From assembly GCA_913055875.1 (NCBI GenBank), contig CAJXJY010000001.1, forward strand, positions 310,001-374,000: DNA of 64,000 nt. Direction: 5' to 3'. A program made the position numbers and the translations under genes. The stretch is from an uncultured Altererythrobacter sp. Lineage in GTDB: Bacteria > Pseudomonadota > Alphaproteobacteria > Sphingomonadales > Sphingomonadaceae. Under the pieces are notes generated by a model. That model had not been told where the DNA came from. It saw only the letters and a program-made list of their open reading frames with translations, and did no database searches. Positions 62,749-64,000 of the stretch are shown here, piece after piece (within the stretch, counting starts at the first letter, position 1; each line of letters begins with the position of its first letter).

Positions 62749-63064
62749 GGAGTCCTTGTCTTGCGCACCCGCCTCCGCGGGTGCATCCTCCGGTGCTGTT
62801 CCTCCGCTTCGCTACGGGCACCTGCGGTCGCGCAGTCGCGCTCTGGCGCCGCTGGTCGCGGCGCGGTTGCGAGGTTGCACAGAGTTCCTGGTCCAAGCTT
62901 CGCAGGTTTCACTCGGAGCCTGGGCCGGGCGGCTGGCTTGGTGGCGGAGCACGGACCCGCAGGGTCCGCAAGGCCGACCGGCCGCCCGCAGCGACCGCAG
63001 GGAGCGAGGAAAGCCTAAGGGCCCGGACGGGCCCGCCGGCGCCTGAGGCGCAACAAAAAACTCT
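62749..63064 (-). repeat. Second dispersed repeat family, copy B
   Basis: Most of the 541-base gene-free stretch between the HTH gene and the DUF4870-like gene. Read on the minus strand it begins GGCGGGCCCGTCCGGGCCC, TTAGGCTTTCCTCGCTCCCT, GCGGTCGCTGCGGGCGGCC, has a longer, different centre, and ends GCGAAGCGGAGGAACAGCA, TGCACCCGCGGAGGCGGGTG. Copy A at 54421-54668 is in the other orientation, so the two enclose about 8 kb. The rest of the gap shows no gene. Confidence 0.82.
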
Positions 63065-63174
63065 CTCTCCTCACGCGCCACCTTCGTGAAACCGACCCCG
63101 AGACCCCGCCTCATTTGCCCCAACCCCCTCAACCCTTTACCATACCCGCACCGCAACGACGGGGGAGACGAACC

Positions 63175-63606
63175 ATGGACGAGACGCCGCCGGCCACCGG
63201 GGTGACGCTGTACCGCCCGACGATCGTCGGGCTGCTGTACCTGCTCAACATTTTCCTCGGCTTTTCGGTCTTCGTCGGGGTGGTGCTCGCCTATATCTGG
63301 CGCGGCGAGCCCGAGACGCAGGACTGGGAGAAGACCCACTACACCTACCTGATCCGTACCTTCTGGGTCGGCCTTGTCCTCGTGCTTGGCACCTTCGTGC
63401 TGTTCTTCGCGAGCGTGTTCGGCGTCGCGCTGAACGCTGAGGCGGGCGGCGGCGAGCCGCACGCGGCGGGCTTCGTGGCGGGGATGTTCGGCTGGATCGC
63501 GGTGTGGATGCTCGCCGCCATCTGGTTCTGCGCCCGCACCATCCTGTCGCTGGTCAAAGCGGGCAAGCGCCAGCCGATGCCGAACCCGGGGACGTGGTTG
63601 TTTTAG
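63175..63606 (+). CDS. DUF4870-like membrane protein (paralogue 3)
   Basis: A 143-residue homologue of the tandem pair at 58466 and 58846: YRPTIVGLLYLLNIFLGFSV, VVLAYIWRGEPETQDWEKTH, YTYLIRTFWVGL and PMPNPGTWLF. Three helices; an extra Gly/Ala-rich loop (ALNAEAGGGEPHAAGF) separates the second and third. GGGGGAG precedes the ATG. Function unknown. Confidence 0.8.
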   Translation: MDETPPATGVTLYRPTIVGLLYLLNIFLGFSVFVGVVLAYIWRGEPETQDWEKTHYTYLIRTFWVGLVLVLGTFVLFFASVFGVALNAEAGGGEPHAAGFVAGMFGWIAVWMLAAIWFCARTILSLVKAGKRQPMPNPGTWLF

Positions 63607-63624
63607 GGTGGGTAGTGCGGTCGG

Positions 63625-64000
63625 TCAGGCGTTGCTCGCGCTGCGACGTTTCCAGTCGAGCGTCACCCCGATCCTCTGGCTCCAACTGCCGTTCCAATTC
63701 GTGGTCAGGCCGTGCTCCTGCAGCTTCGCGACGATTTCGGACGCCACGCGCAAGGCCGCTTCCTCGCCTTCCTCGGAAGCGCCGTAATTGAGATAGAGCC
63801 CGTATCCGTCAGCGGCGCTCTCGGTGTCCTGCATGTGGTAGAAGGCATAACCGTGCGTCGGCCCGCCTGCCTCTTTGACGGTCTCGACCTCGTCCCAAAT
63901 TTCTACTGAACCGCAAGTTCCGCAGCAGGAGAAGTTCTGGCGCGATACAATTCCGCATTCCTCCAACGCTGCAAACGCGGCGTCGAGACGGTCGCAATCG
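63625..64000 (-). CDS. DUF6891-like protein, 5' end outside the window
   Basis: The frame is open to the right edge, so the N-terminus is missing; 124 residues are visible. The pattern DCDRLDAAFAALEECGIV, FSCCGTCGSVEIWDEV, GYAFYHMQDTESAADGYGLY and IGVTLDWKRR matches a family annotated DUF6891, with a cysteine cluster (CCGTC) that may bind metal. Function unknown. Ends 18 bases beyond the DUF4870-like gene stop, in convergent orientation. Confidence 0.65.
   Translation of the reverse strand, partial: DCDRLDAAFAALEECGIVSRQNFSCCGTCGSVEIWDEVETVKEAGGPTHGYAFYHMQDTESAADGYGLYLNYGASEEGEEAALRVASEIVAKLQEHGLTTNWNGSWSQRIGVTLDWKRRSASNA

Noticed and set aside
62634-63174. Small open frames inside the second repeat family near 63 kb
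   Set aside because: They follow the repeat, appear again in inverted form at 54.5 kb and carry no domain.

Overview
The window is GC-rich DNA from a sphingomonad-type alphaproteobacterium. Erythrobacteraceae is the most likely family. This is inferred from the gene families (UPF0262, UrcA, CC_3452-like, DUF3667, a proline-rich HTH family in two copies, a PutA without a DNA-binding domain) and from two interspersed repeats typical of sphingomonads. It reads as ordinary chromosome: housekeeping genes in short, tightly coupled operons. No prophage, integrase, insertion sequence, CRISPR array or rRNA was recognised. One tRNA (Gly, GCC) is present.

Layout. 0-4.3 kb: the end of a beta-helix protein, then an xth-ribA-GNAT operon, rpmH and a secreted ClpP-like protein, all on the minus strand. 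4.4-7.7 kb: a YifB/ComM ATPase, a diiron ferritin-like protein coupled to a GtrA membrane protein, and an HxlR regulator. 7.8-13.8 kb: a small secreted protein, a HAD phosphatase, rpmJ, galE, a DUF4136 lipoprotein coupled to an M14 peptidase, an HTH protein, cdd and a WYL-like protein. 14-20.8 kb: UPF0262 and a GH25 enzyme, dnaB, a phospholipase D family protein, rpoZ, a sulfotransferase-like P-loop protein and a sterol-desaturase family oxygenase. 20.9-28.3 kb: a DUF3667 membrane protein, a two-gene operon joining an exported coiled-coil/TPR protein to a membrane-anchored TIR-like protein, a 2OG-Fe(II) oxygenase and ftsH. 28.4-38.6 kb: two TetR-controlled units (TetR-DUF1761, and a MacB/DevC-like ABC exporter with HlyD adaptor and NodT-type outer-membrane factor), then a DUF3604-PpiC-HupE operon. 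38.8-50 kb: ExoD, glpD, putA, a secreted papain-like protein, dcd, HxlR, UrcA, a saccharopine-dehydrogenase-like reductase and DoxX. 50-64 kb: a ZnuD-like TonB receptor, tRNA-Gly, CnoX and a Lon-N protein, MarC, an argB-YggT-folD cluster, several lipoproteins, a sulfotransferase, three related small membrane proteins, and a DUF6891 protein running off the right edge.

The most distinctive feature is a dispersed palindromic element. Eleven complete copies and six partial ones lie between genes, ten of the eleven sites directly beyond a stop codon and six between convergent genes. Each has stem arms of about 33 bases and a 16-18 base loop with an ATAG...CTAT core, set in longer asymmetric flanks. 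Copies occur in both orientations, the stems covary, and in two places one copy sits inside the stem of another, so the element has moved. A second family, about 250-315 bases long, is present as an inverted pair at 54.4 and 62.8-63.1 kb. The best candidate for an undescribed protein system is the TIR-like/TPR operon at 22.2-25.1 kb.
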